A stretch of 39,007 bases of DNA from Lysinibacillus fusiformis (GCF_003049525.1 NZ_PYWL01000022.1:1-39007); one strand, 5' to 3'. Counted from the first letter of the stretch, positions 8,037 through 17,489 are shown. Notes: a model not told the origin generated them from the letters alone. Numbers and translations: made by a program.

Positions 8037-9326
8037 TCATTTCTTCACCACATCAAAATTAGCACCAATTAATACCCAATTTTGAGGGAAAGGTAATCCT
8101 AATTTCCAATAGCCAATGCCACGAAGATTATATTGTTTGACTAGATTAAATTTAGCTTGAATGGATCTTGCATCTTCAAACCATACAATATGCGCTCTAC
8201 CCTGTTCATCATAGTATTCAAAAAACGGAGCTTGTGCTCTCCAATCATATTGAATTGCCGCATTATAACGTTTGGCAATCTCAATAGCTCGTTGAGGACT
8301 CAATGCTTCAGCAAATGGGCCCCCTTGAACAAATGGTAATGTCCAATCATAACCATATAAATTTTGTCCTAGCATAATTTTGCTGGCAGGTATTTCACTC
8401 ACTGCATACTTGACAACGGCCTCCACTTCAGGAAGTGGGGAAACGGCCATTGGGGGTCCCGCAGAATAACCCCATTCATAGGTCATTAATAAAACAAAGT
8501 CCACTATCTCACCATGTGCCCTATAATCATGCCCCGCAGTCCATGGACCTCGATCACTTGCACTTGTTTTTGGAGCTAAAGCAGTAGATACCGTGTATCC
8601 TTGAGCATGGAATTTCTCCACCGCTCTTCTTAAAAAATTGTTATAGGCTTCTCGTTGATCACCTGGTAAATTTTCAAAATCAAAATGGATATCCTTAACG
8701 TCCTCTAGCTTTCTAGCCTCCGCAAGAATATTATCAAAGAGTAAATCCTGAACAGCTGTACTTTGAAAAATATCTCTCGCCAGATCTCCACTAAAACTGA
8801 AATTCTCCAGATTCGTAACGACCATTGCCAATGAAGCCCCAGTATCATCCGCAATTTGAGTTACACCTTGACTAGGCGGTATCCGTAAGGTGCCATCCCG
8901 TCTGGCTTCATAGCTAAATAAAGCTAAATATGTTAAATAGGGACCCGCTTCCCTAGCTTGATTTAAAAGTACCTCACTAACCGAAGTACCTCTTGGCTCT
9001 AAGTATGCTAATGTTTCTGCTCTTGTTTTTGGTGGTTGCGGAATATATAATCTCATCCCAACAGCTAATGGTTGATTTGGGTTAATACCGTTGACTTGCG
9101 CAAGTGTTACATAGTTAATACCGAAGCGTTGTCCAATTGACCATAAACTATCTCCTGGCTGTACATAATAAAAGCTACCAACAATAGGTATCACAAGAGC
9201 TTGCCCCACAACTAAACGATTTGGGTCTGGAATTTGATTGGCATCTACAATACTTTGAACCGTAGTCCCATACGCCTGCGCAATACCCCATAAAGACTCG
9301 CCAGCCCGTACAACATGTATTTGAAT
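8037..9326 (-). CDS. yaaH: Spore cortex-lytic/germination protein SleL (YaaH), two LysM + GH18, with non-canonical start
   Basis: About 429 residues when read from the ribosome binding site, matching YaaH/SleL (about 427-430). Two LysM peptidoglycan-binding domains (about 2-47, IHVVRAGESLWGIAQ..., and 52-97, YYVQPGDSLWSIGQRFG...) precede a GH18-fold catalytic domain (about 105-425). The active-site segment is DIHFDFENL with catalytic Glu near 218. SleL acts as N-acetylglucosaminidase on cortex fragments during spore germination. No ATG, GTG or TTG occurs in frame between the upstream TGA and a GTG at 9207-9209. Starting there would delete most of LysM 1 although its reading frame is intact. 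A perfect AAGGAGG (9334-9340) lies 7 nt before ATT 9324-9326 and 4 nt before ATC 9327-9329. I therefore infer an AUU (or AUC) start, or a recently mutated ATG. A weak hairpin follows the stop (about 8007-8024). Confidence 0.82.
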   Translation of the reverse strand: MQIHVVRAGESLWGIAQAYGTTVQSIVDANQIPDPNRLVVGQALVIPIVGSFYYVQPGDSLWSIGQRFGINYVTLAQVNGINPNQPLAVGMRLYIPQPPKTRAETLAYLEPRGTSVSEVLLNQAREAGPYLTYLALFSYEARRDGTLRIPPSQGVTQIADDTGASLAMVVTNLENFSFSGDLARDIFQSTAVQDLLFDNILAEARKLEDVKDIHFDFENLPGDQREAYNNFLRRAVEKFHAQGYTVSTALAPKTSASDRGPWTAGHDYRAHGEIVDFVLLMTYEWGYSAGPPMAVSPLPEVEAVVKYAVSEIPASKIMLGQNLYGYDWTLPFVQGGPFAEALSPQRAIEIAKRYNAAIQYDWRAQAPFFEYYDEQGRAHIVWFEDARSIQAKFNLVKQYNLRGIGYWKLGLPFPQNWVLIGANFDVVKK

Positions 9327-9862
9327 GATCTTGCCTCCTTCTAGCTTGATAAATCATACCTATAAAGTTTATGAGATAAGAAAAGAAATAATGTCTTTCT
9401 AGAAACCACATAAAAATCCATTCATCAAAGTAGCAAAGGATGTTACCGTGGTTTATTTTCTAATCTTCTAGCTTTATAGATTTGGCGAATAAAAGATCCT
9501 TTATAATAGTTTTAGCATCATCATTTCGTTATATTTTCCACACAAGCGTTCACTTTCTATTACTCTCTATATAGTAGAAGTAGCCTGAAAAATTTTCTTG
9601 TGTAATATCCTCTGCTTTCCATAGTATTTATATTATAGAGCGCAAATTGATACATACCCCTATAAAAATAATCGTACAAACGTTCTATTTTCAACAGATC
9701 TTTAAGCAAGCCTACCCCCTCTTTCTACCTTACTAATAATCCGTAACATGCTATTTTTTGTTACACATTTCCCAAAAATAATTATGCAACTAGCGTCGGA
9801 TGCCTTATTCTTTTCATAGTTATCACTCTTGTATAATGAAATTATTGTAAGGAGGTGTTAGA
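9327..9862. other. Intergenic region between yaaH and the DUF4132 operon
   Basis: About 540 AT-rich bases without a credible gene. It carries the yaaH ribosome binding site at its left edge. At the right it carries a TATAAT (9832-9837), the likely -10 of the downstream operon although no good -35 is seen, and AAGGAGG (9849-9855). A LexA-box-like 14-mer lies at 9673-9686 (see findings). Otherwise I see nothing in it. Confidence 0.6.
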
Positions 9863-10282
9863 TTGCGTTTATTTTACCAACAAAAAGGAATCGGTAAGAA
9901 ATCACGTAAGCTTCAACAGATTCCATTTTTCATTGAAGAACCTGTCATAAATTTACAAGATTTACTTATTAAACTTGTCACACAACAGGTACAACAATAT
10001 AACGAGAAAATGGTTGATACGCCACTCCATCTCTATTTCACCGATCAGCAATTAGATGATGCGGCTCAGCATGGCAAGGTCCATTTTGGAGAGAAAAAAA
10101 GTGATTCATTCCAGCCAGTAGACCAAGCTGTCTCTACAATGCTTCAAGCTTTTCAAGATGAGCTTTTCTTAGTACTTCACAATGAGGAGTCTCTAGATTC
10201 GCTTAACTCGCCACTAACTGTACAGGAAGACGATGTTTTTACATTTATTAGATTAACCATGCTTGCAGGACGAATTTGGTAA
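9863..10282 (+). CDS. Small unknown protein, partner of the DUF4132 gene
   Basis: A 139-residue soluble protein I do not recognise. It has no signal peptide or membrane segment. The N-terminus is basic (QQKGIGKKSRKLQ), followed by an acidic, Gln-rich helical body with a moderately conserved-looking core (PVINLQDLLIKLVTQQVQQYNEK). Start TTG at 9863 has AAGGAGG 7 nt before. A possible -10 is TATAAT at 9832-9837. Its stop lies 13 nt before the ATG of the giant DUF4132 gene, whose ribosome binding site begins within that gap. The two are therefore almost certainly one operon and probably act together. No function should be assigned from sequence alone. Confidence 0.8.
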   Translation: MRLFYQQKGIGKKSRKLQQIPFFIEEPVINLQDLLIKLVTQQVQQYNEKMVDTPLHLYFTDQQLDDAAQHGKVHFGEKKSDSFQPVDQAVSTMLQAFQDELFLVLHNEESLDSLNSPLTVQEDDVFTFIRLTMLAGRIW

Positions 10283-10295
10283 GGAGGAATGTCTC

Positions 10296-13200
10296 ATGAC
10301 ACTATCACATGAACAAAAAACACATTTTCAAAGTATAGTTGACACGGCACCGTCAACAATACAGCCATTAGCAGCCGCATTATTAAAGTATATGGACAAT
10401 CGTGATTACGATATTGAAAAGCTTATTACAGAACAGCATGTTCAATCACTAGAGGAGCTGTTTAGCGGACAATTATTAGAAGTGCTTATATTATTTTCTT
10501 CACAGGAACGCGCGCTCCACATTAAGAAACTAGCTTTACGTTTTGATGCTACGATGTTCCAAACTGATATGTTACGTCGATCATTTCGTTCAGCACAGCC
10601 CGTACAAGATCATCTTTTTCAATGTCTACAATTAATAGAAGAAATGCTGACATTTGAAGAAATTAGTCTGGAGGATTTACTAGCTCACCATAGCCAATAT
10701 GAGCATGGTACCTACCCGAACTATAGCTCCTATGTATTGAAAAACGAAAATGAAAAAGTAATGGGCTTTCATGTCTTTGAGCAATTGCTTGCTGAAGAAT
10801 TATCCTTAGAAAATCCATTCATTGAAGATAAAGTAGAGAGTATTTTATTTGATGAGCACCGCAGTAACTTTTTCGGTCATCCACTCATTCGTGGCATTTT
10901 TAAATCAAGCAATAGTCGGATGCATGAAGCGCTTGGAAAATTATTAGTAGCGGCTGCACGTCAAGAAGGGCTTCGACAAGCAATTGTAGAAAATATTGAC
11001 CACGGGAATCTTGATGCACAGCTCTACATGATGAAACTTATTCAGGAACATCAACTAACAAGGTTCTCCTCTGTTATACGAGCGGTCGATACATGGATGG
11101 GGCTTGGCTATAGTAGCTTCGAAAATCAAAAAATAACGGAGGAAGTTTTGTCCTTAGCCATCCAAGCGATGGAAGACGACCATTTCACTGAACAGTTGCT
11201 AAAAAGTGAACGGACCATTGATATTTACGTTGCATTATGGGCGACTTCGACAAAAGATTATACGGAGCTAGATGTGCTGTTGGCCGATCTCTTACAGCGA
11301 GACAAGCATATTCAGCTTACAACATTAGCTTTTTTGAAAAACCTATCAAAAATATCCTTTACAGCGCCTTTCGTGAAGGAATTAATTGTAACAACGAAGG
11401 ATATCGAAATTTTTGCATTTGCATGGGATAATTTCCTTCATGCCAACCACTATATCAATAGTGAATATGCAAGAGATAATGAATGGGATAAAACACTTCA
11501 AAGCTTCATGAAAGACAATACACAGCTACAGGGCATAGAATATGCATTATTTGAACAGCTTGAATGGGCAAAAAATGAAATGACCAAAGATGGGTTATCC
11601 ATTACAGGCAAGCCTCTATCTTTTGTCTTTGTTCACTTGTCATTCGAAGACTTAATTTCAACACAAATTGTACTTGCGTATTATCTACAAGATGAAGAGT
11701 TATTCCAACGAATCATCGCGCATGCAGATGCTTATCCACCATCAAGTAGGATCGGCTTATTGAATATTTATTGTCTGGATCCAATCACACAAGGACAGCG
11801 TGAATTTCTATTCAATTCATTACGAGATCGAAGCTCTATCAATCGTTCCCTTGCATTAAAGAAAATACATGCATTGACACCAACCAAAGAAGAAATAACA
11901 AAAATCGAGGATCTTTTAGCCAATAAATCTGGGGCTCTGCGGAAAGAAGCTATTTCACTCTTGAAAATTCAACCACAGGATCATATATTGGAAAGTGCTG
12001 AACGATTAATAAAAGACAGTAAGCAGCTAAAGAGGCTTGGTGGTCTTGAATTATTGTTAGAGGCATCTAAGGACTACAATTTAGCGAGCGAGCAAATTAC
12101 GAAATTATGCTCCCTATTACCAAAGATAACAAAAAATGAACAAGTACTATTAGAACAATTAGTAGCAAGAGATGTACCCGAATATAACGAAAGCAATGGC
12201 TTTGGTTTATATACACCACATGCTCCTATTCCATACGATCGCATTGCCAATAGCGCGATCAAAATGAATGGTGAGGAACCTTGGCAACAGCTTGTACCTT
12301 TATATGTACAAACACCTACACCTATTGAAAAATTCTTTCAATATGATTTAGATAAGCTTCTCTCCAAGCTAGAACAACTTATTCAAATACTTGATGAATA
12401 TGCTAATTTTGAATATGAAACTTATCAATGGAATGACACTAAAATGTTGACTACTTTAGGGCAAAAATACAGTATCTTGGCCTCTAAAACAGACAGTCAG
12501 CGAAATGCCAGTTTAGATGTTTATCCTATACCAGAGGCCATTGTTCAATGGATTAAATCATCATCTTTTAGCGGTGAAGACTTAGCTTATTTCAACTTTT
12601 ATAATCATCTATCAGAATACCCTGCTACTCATGACCTTTCTGAAGCAGCCCATATTCTTATAAAACCTTTCTTTCAATATGAGGAAATGAAAAAATATGT
12701 TGCCCAATTTAACTCCTTGAAATATCACTATACGCTTCAGCAAATCTTTTCAGTTTTGTCGCAAGATATCAAAAATATTTCAGGAGAGACATTGTTGCAT
12801 AAAGAAGCAGTTTCATTACTTGAACGACATGCACCAGCATTTAATAGCTTTGAACAGGCAACCGGTATCGTGCTTCAGCTATTACATCAAATCCCTGCTG
12901 ATCAGTGGCGAGTGGATGTAAGAGATAAAGGCTATTACTACTATCAATCTACCTCTACAATTATCGACTTAGATATTATTGAGGCATTTGTCGATCGACT
13001 ATCTAATTACGCAACTTATGAAGGCTATGCTAAAATGCTTGCCATTAACGAAGAGCTGACAAAGCGTATGCAAAAAGAAAATTATAGCCCAAGTCTCTAC
13101 GATCTATCATTATTCCAATATTTAGATGCATTTAAAGTTGGCTTATTGACGCAAAACCATTTATATGAAGCTATTTTTACGAACACTCTTGCCTCAGAAA

Positions 13201-15380
13201 TATTTACTGAACCAAGTAAACTGTTGGATCGCTATCAATCTTTTGAAGACTTAGCTGATTTCCTTGCCATTCGTAATCAAGCGATCGATCGCATCTTAGC
13301 TATCGAGCTAAAGCGTGGCGATACTCCGACAGCTGTTACCAAGCTTGCTAGTAGCATTTCTTACTTTGAAGGAATCGATTATTTCCTGCAAATTTTACAG
13401 GCACTTGATGGTGAAAAGCTTTCACGAGGTTATATATGGCAGGCAGAGACGAAAAAAGATGTCTTCTCTCGCCTTTTAACTAGCTGCTATCCTCAAAAAG
13501 AAGAAACCGCACAGCAGTTAAAAGAAGCATGGCAAAAAACAGAGATTTCTAAAGAGCGTTTAATTGAAGCTATGATGTATAACCAGCATTGGATTGACCT
13601 TGTCAGCGAGGTGATTGGCTGGGAAGGACTAAAGGAATCTGCTTGGTATTTTATTGCCCATACTACAGATTCTTTATCAGACTTTGCCAAAGATCAAATT
13701 GCCCTCTTCTCCAGTATAACGGCAGAAGATTTTCGTGATGGCGCCTTTGATTTAGCATGGTTCCAAAGTGCTTATCAAACACTGGGCTCTAAGAAGTTTA
13801 AACTTGTATATGATGCGGCGAAATACGCTTCAGAAGGAGCCAACCACCGTCGTGCTCAGCTTTATGCAGATACAGCCATTGGCACACTTAGTCCAAAGCC
13901 ATTAATGAAAGAAATTCAGGAAAAGCGCAATAAAGATAAACTGCGTGCACTTGGACTTATTCCGTTAAAAACAACAGATGACAAAGATGCTCTACATCGT
14001 TACCAATTTATTCAACAGTTTTTAAAGGAAAGTAAACAATTTGGAGCTCAACGTAGGGCAAGTGAATCACGAGCAGCTAGTATTGCACTAGAAAATTTAG
14101 CCCGCAACGCTGGGGACGGAGAAGCTACTCGCTTCATATGGCGAATGGAATTATCAGCCTTTAACGATATTCAGCATTTATTTAAAGCACAGCCTATCGA
14201 ACAAATAACAGCGCATTTACAAATTGAAGAAGATGCCGCTATTACAATAATCGTTGAAAAAGATGGTAAACGTCTAAAAAACATACCTGCTGCTTTAAAA
14301 AAGCATGCTGACGTTGTTACTCTTCAAGAAGCTCGTAAAGATTTACAAGAACAATATAAACGTGCACGTCCAGCACTAGAGCAGGCAATGACATTAGAAA
14401 CCAAGTTTTCAGCGGAAGAGCTAATTAATTTGTTAGCTCACCCGATTCTAGCCCCGCTTTTACAAAAGCTTGTCTTTATTAGCGGCGAGCATGTTGGGAT
14501 GATAACACCAGAGGGTTTACAGGTACTATCAGGTAATGTCGTGAATCTTGCTCCGACAACACCCTTAATGATTGCTCACCCTTACCATCTTCTTGAAAGT
14601 GGTCAATGGAGACAATGGCAGGCCTATATGTTCGAACACAAAATACAACAGCCATTTAAACAAGTGTTCCGTGAGCTATATCTTATAAATGCAGACGAAA
14701 AAGGTTTAAAACAATCATTGCGTTATGCGGGACATCAAGTCAATCCATCTCAAACAGTAGCCTTGCTAAAAACACGAGGCTGGCAAATTAGTTATGAAAC
14801 TGGACCTCGTAAGGTGTATTACAAAGAAAATATTGTGGCATCCTTGTATGCGCAGGCAGACTGGTTTACTCCAGCAGAAATCGAAGCACCTGCAGTCGAA
14901 GGTGTTTATTTCTACGATCGTTTAACAGGAAAAGATATCGTCTTAGATGATATTCCAACTGCAATCTTCTCTGAGGTTATGCGGGATATGGACCTCGTTG
15001 TCAGCGTTGCCCATGTTGGTGGTGTCGACCCTGAGGCCAGTCATTCTACTGTTGAAATGCGGACTATTATTGTTGAGGAATTGGCAAAATTATTAAAGCT
15101 CTCCAACGTAGAAGTGAAGAAACAACATGTCCTTATTGAAGGTAAATTAGCAAGCTATTCCGTGCATTTAGGCAGCGGCGTGGCCCATCAAGTCGGTGGT
15201 TCGATGATACCAATTGTCGCAGTCCCATCTCAGCATCGTGGACGCATATTCTTACCTATGGTGGATGATGATCCACGAACAGCTGAAATTATGTCAAAGC
15301 TTTTAATGCTAAGTGAAGATACTAAAATGAAAGACCCAGCCATTTTAGCTCATATTCGTAGCTATGAACAAACGCATTAA
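10296..15380 (+). CDS. Giant DUF4132 domain protein with HEAT-like helical repeats
   Basis: A 1,694-residue cytosolic protein. Most of its length is alpha-helical with HEAT/ARM-like units, for example LEDLLANKSGALRKEAISLLKI (about residue 540). The C-terminal ~200 residues (GWQISYETG...ADWFTPAEIEAP... DPEASHSTVEMR...VHLGSGVAHQVGG...GRIFLPMVDDDPRTAEIMSKLLML) match the DUF4132 domain of E. coli MolR/YehI relatives. In many bacteria DUF4132 proteins sit with MoxR ATPase and vWA genes in conflict-type systems. Here no such genes are near, only the 139-residue partner upstream. No catalytic motif is obvious. The start is ATG 10296 with AAGGAGG 8 nt before; an in-frame TTG at 10263 lacks this. The gene ends at a strong bidirectional hairpin and converges with an ATPase/TOPRIM operon. 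Confidence 0.85.
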   Translation: MTLSHEQKTHFQSIVDTAPSTIQPLAAALLKYMDNRDYDIEKLITEQHVQSLEELFSGQLLEVLILFSSQERALHIKKLALRFDATMFQTDMLRRSFRSAQPVQDHLFQCLQLIEEMLTFEEISLEDLLAHHSQYEHGTYPNYSSYVLKNENEKVMGFHVFEQLLAEELSLENPFIEDKVESILFDEHRSNFFGHPLIRGIFKSSNSRMHEALGKLLVAAARQEGLRQAIVENIDHGNLDAQLYMMKLIQEHQLTRFSSVIRAVDTWMGLGYSSFENQKITEEVLSLAIQAMEDDHFTEQLLKSERTIDIYVALWATSTKDYTELDVLLADLLQRDKHIQLTTLAFLKNLSKISFTAPFVKELIVTTKDIEIFAFAWDNFLHANHYINSEYARDNEWDKTLQSFMKDNTQLQGIEYALFEQLEWAKNEMTKDGLSITGKPLSFVFVHLSFEDLISTQIVLAYYLQDEELFQRIIAHADAYPPSSRIGLLNIYCLDPITQGQREFLFNSLRDRSSINRSLALKKIHALTPTKEEITKIEDLLANKSGALRKEAISLLKIQPQDHILESAERLIKDSKQLKRLGGLELLLEASKDYNLASEQITKLCSLLPKITKNEQVLLEQLVARDVPEYNESNGFGLYTPHAPIPYDRIANSAIKMNGEEPWQQLVPLYVQTPTPIEKFFQYDLDKLLSKLEQLIQILDEYANFEYETYQWNDTKMLTTLGQKYSILASKTDSQRNASLDVYPIPEAIVQWIKSSSFSGEDLAYFNFYNHLSEYPATHDLSEAAHILIKPFFQYEEMKKYVAQFNSLKYHYTLQQIFSVLSQDIKNISGETLLHKEAVSLLERHAPAFNSFEQATGIVLQLLHQIPADQWRVDVRDKGYYYYQSTSTIIDLDIIEAFVDRLSNYATYEGYAKMLAINEELTKRMQKENYSPSLYDLSLFQYLDAFKVGLLTQNHLYEAIFTNTLASEIFTEPSKLLDRYQSFEDLADFLAIRNQAIDRILAIELKRGDTPTAVTKLASSISYFEGIDYFLQILQALDGEKLSRGYIWQAETKKDVFSRLLTSCYPQKEETAQQLKEAWQKTEISKERLIEAMMYNQHWIDLVSEVIGWEGLKESAWYFIAHTTDSLSDFAKDQIALFSSITAEDFRDGAFDLAWFQSAYQTLGSKKFKLVYDAAKYASEGANHRRAQLYADTAIGTLSPKPLMKEIQEKRNKDKLRALGLIPLKTTDDKDALHRYQFIQQFLKESKQFGAQRRASESRAASIALENLARNAGDGEATRFIWRMELSAFNDIQHLFKAQPIEQITAHLQIEEDAAITIIVEKDGKRLKNIPAALKKHADVVTLQEARKDLQEQYKRARPALEQAMTLETKFSAEELINLLAHPILAPLLQKLVFISGEHVGMITPEGLQVLSGNVVNLAPTTPLMIAHPYHLLESGQWRQWQAYMFEHKIQQPFKQVFRELYLINADEKGLKQSLRYAGHQVNPSQTVALLKTRGWQISYETGPRKVYYKENIVASLYAQADWFTPAEIEAPAVEGVYFYDRLTGKDIVLDDIPTAIFSEVMRDMDLVVSVAHVGGVDPEASHSTVEMRTIIVEELAKLLKLSNVEVKKQHVLIEGKLASYSVHLGSGVAHQVGGSMIPIVAVPSQHRGRIFLPMVDDDPRTAEIMSKLLMLSEDTKMKDPAILAHIRSYEQTH

Positions 15381-15393
15381 AAGGTACAAAACA

Positions 15394-15432
15394 AAAACAG
15401 GTGACGAAACAACATACGTCACCTGTTTTATT
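15394..15432. terminator. Bidirectional terminator between the DUF4132 gene and the TOPRIM gene
   Basis: A 13-bp perfect stem (AAAACAGGTGACG / CGTCACCTGTTTT) with a 10-nt loop is flanked by A-rich and T-rich tracts on both sides. It can stop transcription from both converging operons. It overlaps the TAA stop of the TOPRIM gene. Confidence 0.9.
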
Positions 15433-16159
15433 GTACATTTGTTTTTATCATTTCAAATAAAAGAGGTACATTCGTTCCTCGCTGTAATGAATGGCTTCCT
15501 TCCATTAAAAACGACCAGCTTTTTTTCATTTTTTCCCTATAGGGTAGTTCAGCATCGACTGGCAAATAAGCCTTTAAATATTCTTCGATCGTACCAGACA
15601 AATTTTCTATAAACTCATCTGCCTTGTGGATTTTCTCCGTTGGGATTTCATTACGTTCATCCCATAGTACATGTTCTAAGTTTGTAGAGAAATAAAATAA
15701 TTGATAAGGCACTTTCAAGCGATTAATACTAAAATGGTCATTCGCAATTAAGATTCTGGCATTCCTCGCCTTCATCTCATTGCGCTGTTCAATTTGCTCT
15801 TTACGCTTATCGGACTTCACTAAAATGGCATCCTCTGTATAAAACAATTTTTGCTCGATATTCTCATCGACCTTGACGCATTCTGGTGCAATAAAACAAC
15901 CGTCTGCATCTGTTATATGAATAACAGCAGTTAAATCCTTCGCTAAAAATTTATATTTATCTAAATAACTCTGGATTACACGGATAACACTGTTTTTTAT
16001 ATTGGGAATGCGTTTATGGGCATCCCATTTTGTCAATACATCCTCACGCTGGACATCAAAACGTATCGTTGTATCCGCGAAGTAAGTATCCAAATAATCC
16101 TCTAAAATAATTTGCTCTGTCTGCCCCTCAACAATGATTAAAAGTACCTTTTTAGTCAT
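15428..16159 (-). CDS. TOPRIM-like protein (putative nuclease partner of an ABC-type ATPase)
   Basis: A 243-residue protein beginning TKKVLLIIVEGQTEQIILEDYL, a TOPRIM first strand with the catalytic Glu11 in VEGxTE. The second TOPRIM motif is VIHITDADG with Asp84 and Asp86 (DxD). Acidic Glu plus DxD is the metal site of OLD-family nucleases, primases and topoisomerases. The middle is charged (KSDKRKEQIEQRNEMKARN). The ATG (16157-16159) overlaps the end of the ATPase gene by 8 nt, so the longer in-frame extension upstream is only ATPase coding sequence. An SMC/OLD-like ATPase translationally coupled to a stand-alone TOPRIM protein resembles RloA/RloB, PARIS (AriA/AriB) and other split OLD-type phage-defence pairs. 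Which family it belongs to could not be decided. Confidence 0.75.
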   Translation of the reverse strand: MTKKVLLIIVEGQTEQIILEDYLDTYFADTTIRFDVQREDVLTKWDAHKRIPNIKNSVIRVIQSYLDKYKFLAKDLTAVIHITDADGCFIAPECVKVDENIEQKLFYTEDAILVKSDKRKEQIEQRNEMKARNARILIANDHFSINRLKVPYQLFYFSTNLEHVLWDERNEIPTEKIHKADEFIENLSGTIEEYLKAYLPVDAELPYREKMKKSWSFLMEGSHSLQRGTNVPLLFEMIKTNVQ

Positions 16160-17489
16160 GCTGCACACCTGCTTTACGAAAAGCACGTTTAATTTTAAAT
16201 GTTTTGGTCTCTTTATAAACCTCTTCATCCTGTCCACCAAGCTGAATAGCTCTCAAGTAGACATCTCTAGCATTATTTATTTCTTTAATACCCTTTAGCT
16301 GCATATAACGGTGATTTTCATTCGTTGTCGTGAACCATAAATTTTTAATAGCTAGCACCTCTAACACTCGTAGATTATGGGATGTGAAAACAAGCTGTCC
16401 TTTTCCATCCTCATCTATCACTGTTAACAACTCACCTAGCAAATATTCAAAAACGCCTGAATCTAATTCATCAATAACGACACAAGCGTTTGGATTGTTA
16501 TATACGGCAATCAATACACTAAGAATCGAAATGATCTTCAATATCCCTTCTGACTCTGTTCGCAAGGGTAATTCTTGCTCTCCACGCTGCGATAAAAATT
16601 CAAAACGGATGCCTTGTCCCCCATCATCCATTGTCTGCTTTGTAATAATATTGATTTTAATAGTCAGACCTGGAATAATAGCAGCTAGCACTCGGTTACT
16701 CTGTTCAATCACTTCACATAAAGCATAGAATTCATCCTCAGGCAATAAGGCAGGACCCTTTAAGTCATATGGAATTTGCCCTCTTGTTTTCTCTAAATGG
16801 ATACTAAATGGCATAATCCGTTCTTCAAATAACGGGGCAATATTTTGGTTATTCACTACATGTAAATCTCGATTAAAATCAACGGCTATATTTTTGATTA
16901 GCTGAATCTCTTGTTCGGTCAACCGTTCCTGTAATAATGGCTTCAAATCCTTATGGAAAAGAAAAGATCTATATTCCTTTCTTGCTAATTGCTGAATAAC
17001 AAGCAATTGAATACGTGCTTGTTCACTCATATCAGGCAAATTTGAGTTACGTATTTGGATACCTTTCTCTGTCATAGCCATTAACACCTTTGACCGTTTT
17101 CCCTTGTCATTTTCTCTATACGTCAGTCGTTCCAGTGTTGTATAGAGCCGATGCTGATCCTCCTGCAGCTCCACATAATAATGGACAAAGAACGTACCAA
17201 ATTGATTCTCAACTAAAAATTCAAAATCGAGACTGGCTGTATCCTCACCCGCTAAAATTAACCGCTTTTCTTGCGAGGGTAGCTTCACTTCAGCAAGCCA
17301 ACCTGAAATAAGGGTCTTCAATAAACCAAATGCATCTACAATGGTTGTCTTCCCAGAGCCATTTTGTCCGTAAAGTCCAACCACATTTGCTTGTAAAAAG
17401 GTCTCGAAGCTAACTGCTAAAGTAACCTCACCATGTCGTACATTCCGTAAATTTTTTAGTTTGATTTTTTTTATTTTTATGATTGCCAT
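16152..17489 (-). CDS. AAA/ABC-type ATPase (AAA_15/AAA_21, OLD-like)
   Basis: A 445-residue ATPase with SMC/RecF/OLD architecture. The N-terminal strand (IIKIKKIKLKNLRNV) leads to Walker A GQNGSGKT (41-48). A helical insertion occupies about 130-300. A signature-like SEGILKIISILSVL lies near 313-326, Walker B VVIDELDS at 337-344 (Asp340, Glu341) and the switch His371 in FTSHN. The C-terminus NARDVYLRAIQLGGQDEEVY... FKIKRAFRKAG follows the ATPase fold. There is no fused nuclease domain; the TOPRIM function is supplied by the overlapping downstream gene. The likely role is a nucleotide-driven sensor that gates the TOPRIM partner, as in split OLD systems. A palindrome overlaps its promoter. The ATG has AAAGGA about 10 nt upstream. 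Confidence 0.82.
   Translation of the reverse strand: MAIIKIKKIKLKNLRNVRHGEVTLAVSFETFLQANVVGLYGQNGSGKTTIVDAFGLLKTLISGWLAEVKLPSQEKRLILAGEDTASLDFEFLVENQFGTFFVHYYVELQEDQHRLYTTLERLTYRENDKGKRSKVLMAMTEKGIQIRNSNLPDMSEQARIQLLVIQQLARKEYRSFLFHKDLKPLLQERLTEQEIQLIKNIAVDFNRDLHVVNNQNIAPLFEERIMPFSIHLEKTRGQIPYDLKGPALLPEDEFYALCEVIEQSNRVLAAIIPGLTIKINIITKQTMDDGGQGIRFEFLSQRGEQELPLRTESEGILKIISILSVLIAVYNNPNACVVIDELDSGVFEYLLGELLTVIDEDGKGQLVFTSHNLRVLEVLAIKNLWFTTTNENHRYMQLKGIKEINNARDVYLRAIQLGGQDEEVYKETKTFKIKRAFRKAGVQHD

Noticed and set aside
9175..9411. A 78-codon minus-strand frame upstream of yaaH as a separate small gene
   Set aside because: It overlaps the first LysM domain in another frame, lacks a ribosome binding site and encodes no recognisable protein; the LysM frame explains this DNA.
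10263..10295. TTG 10263 as the start of the DUF4132 protein
   Set aside because: It lies inside the upstream gene without a ribosome binding site, whereas ATG 10296 has AAGGAGG at 8-nt spacing.
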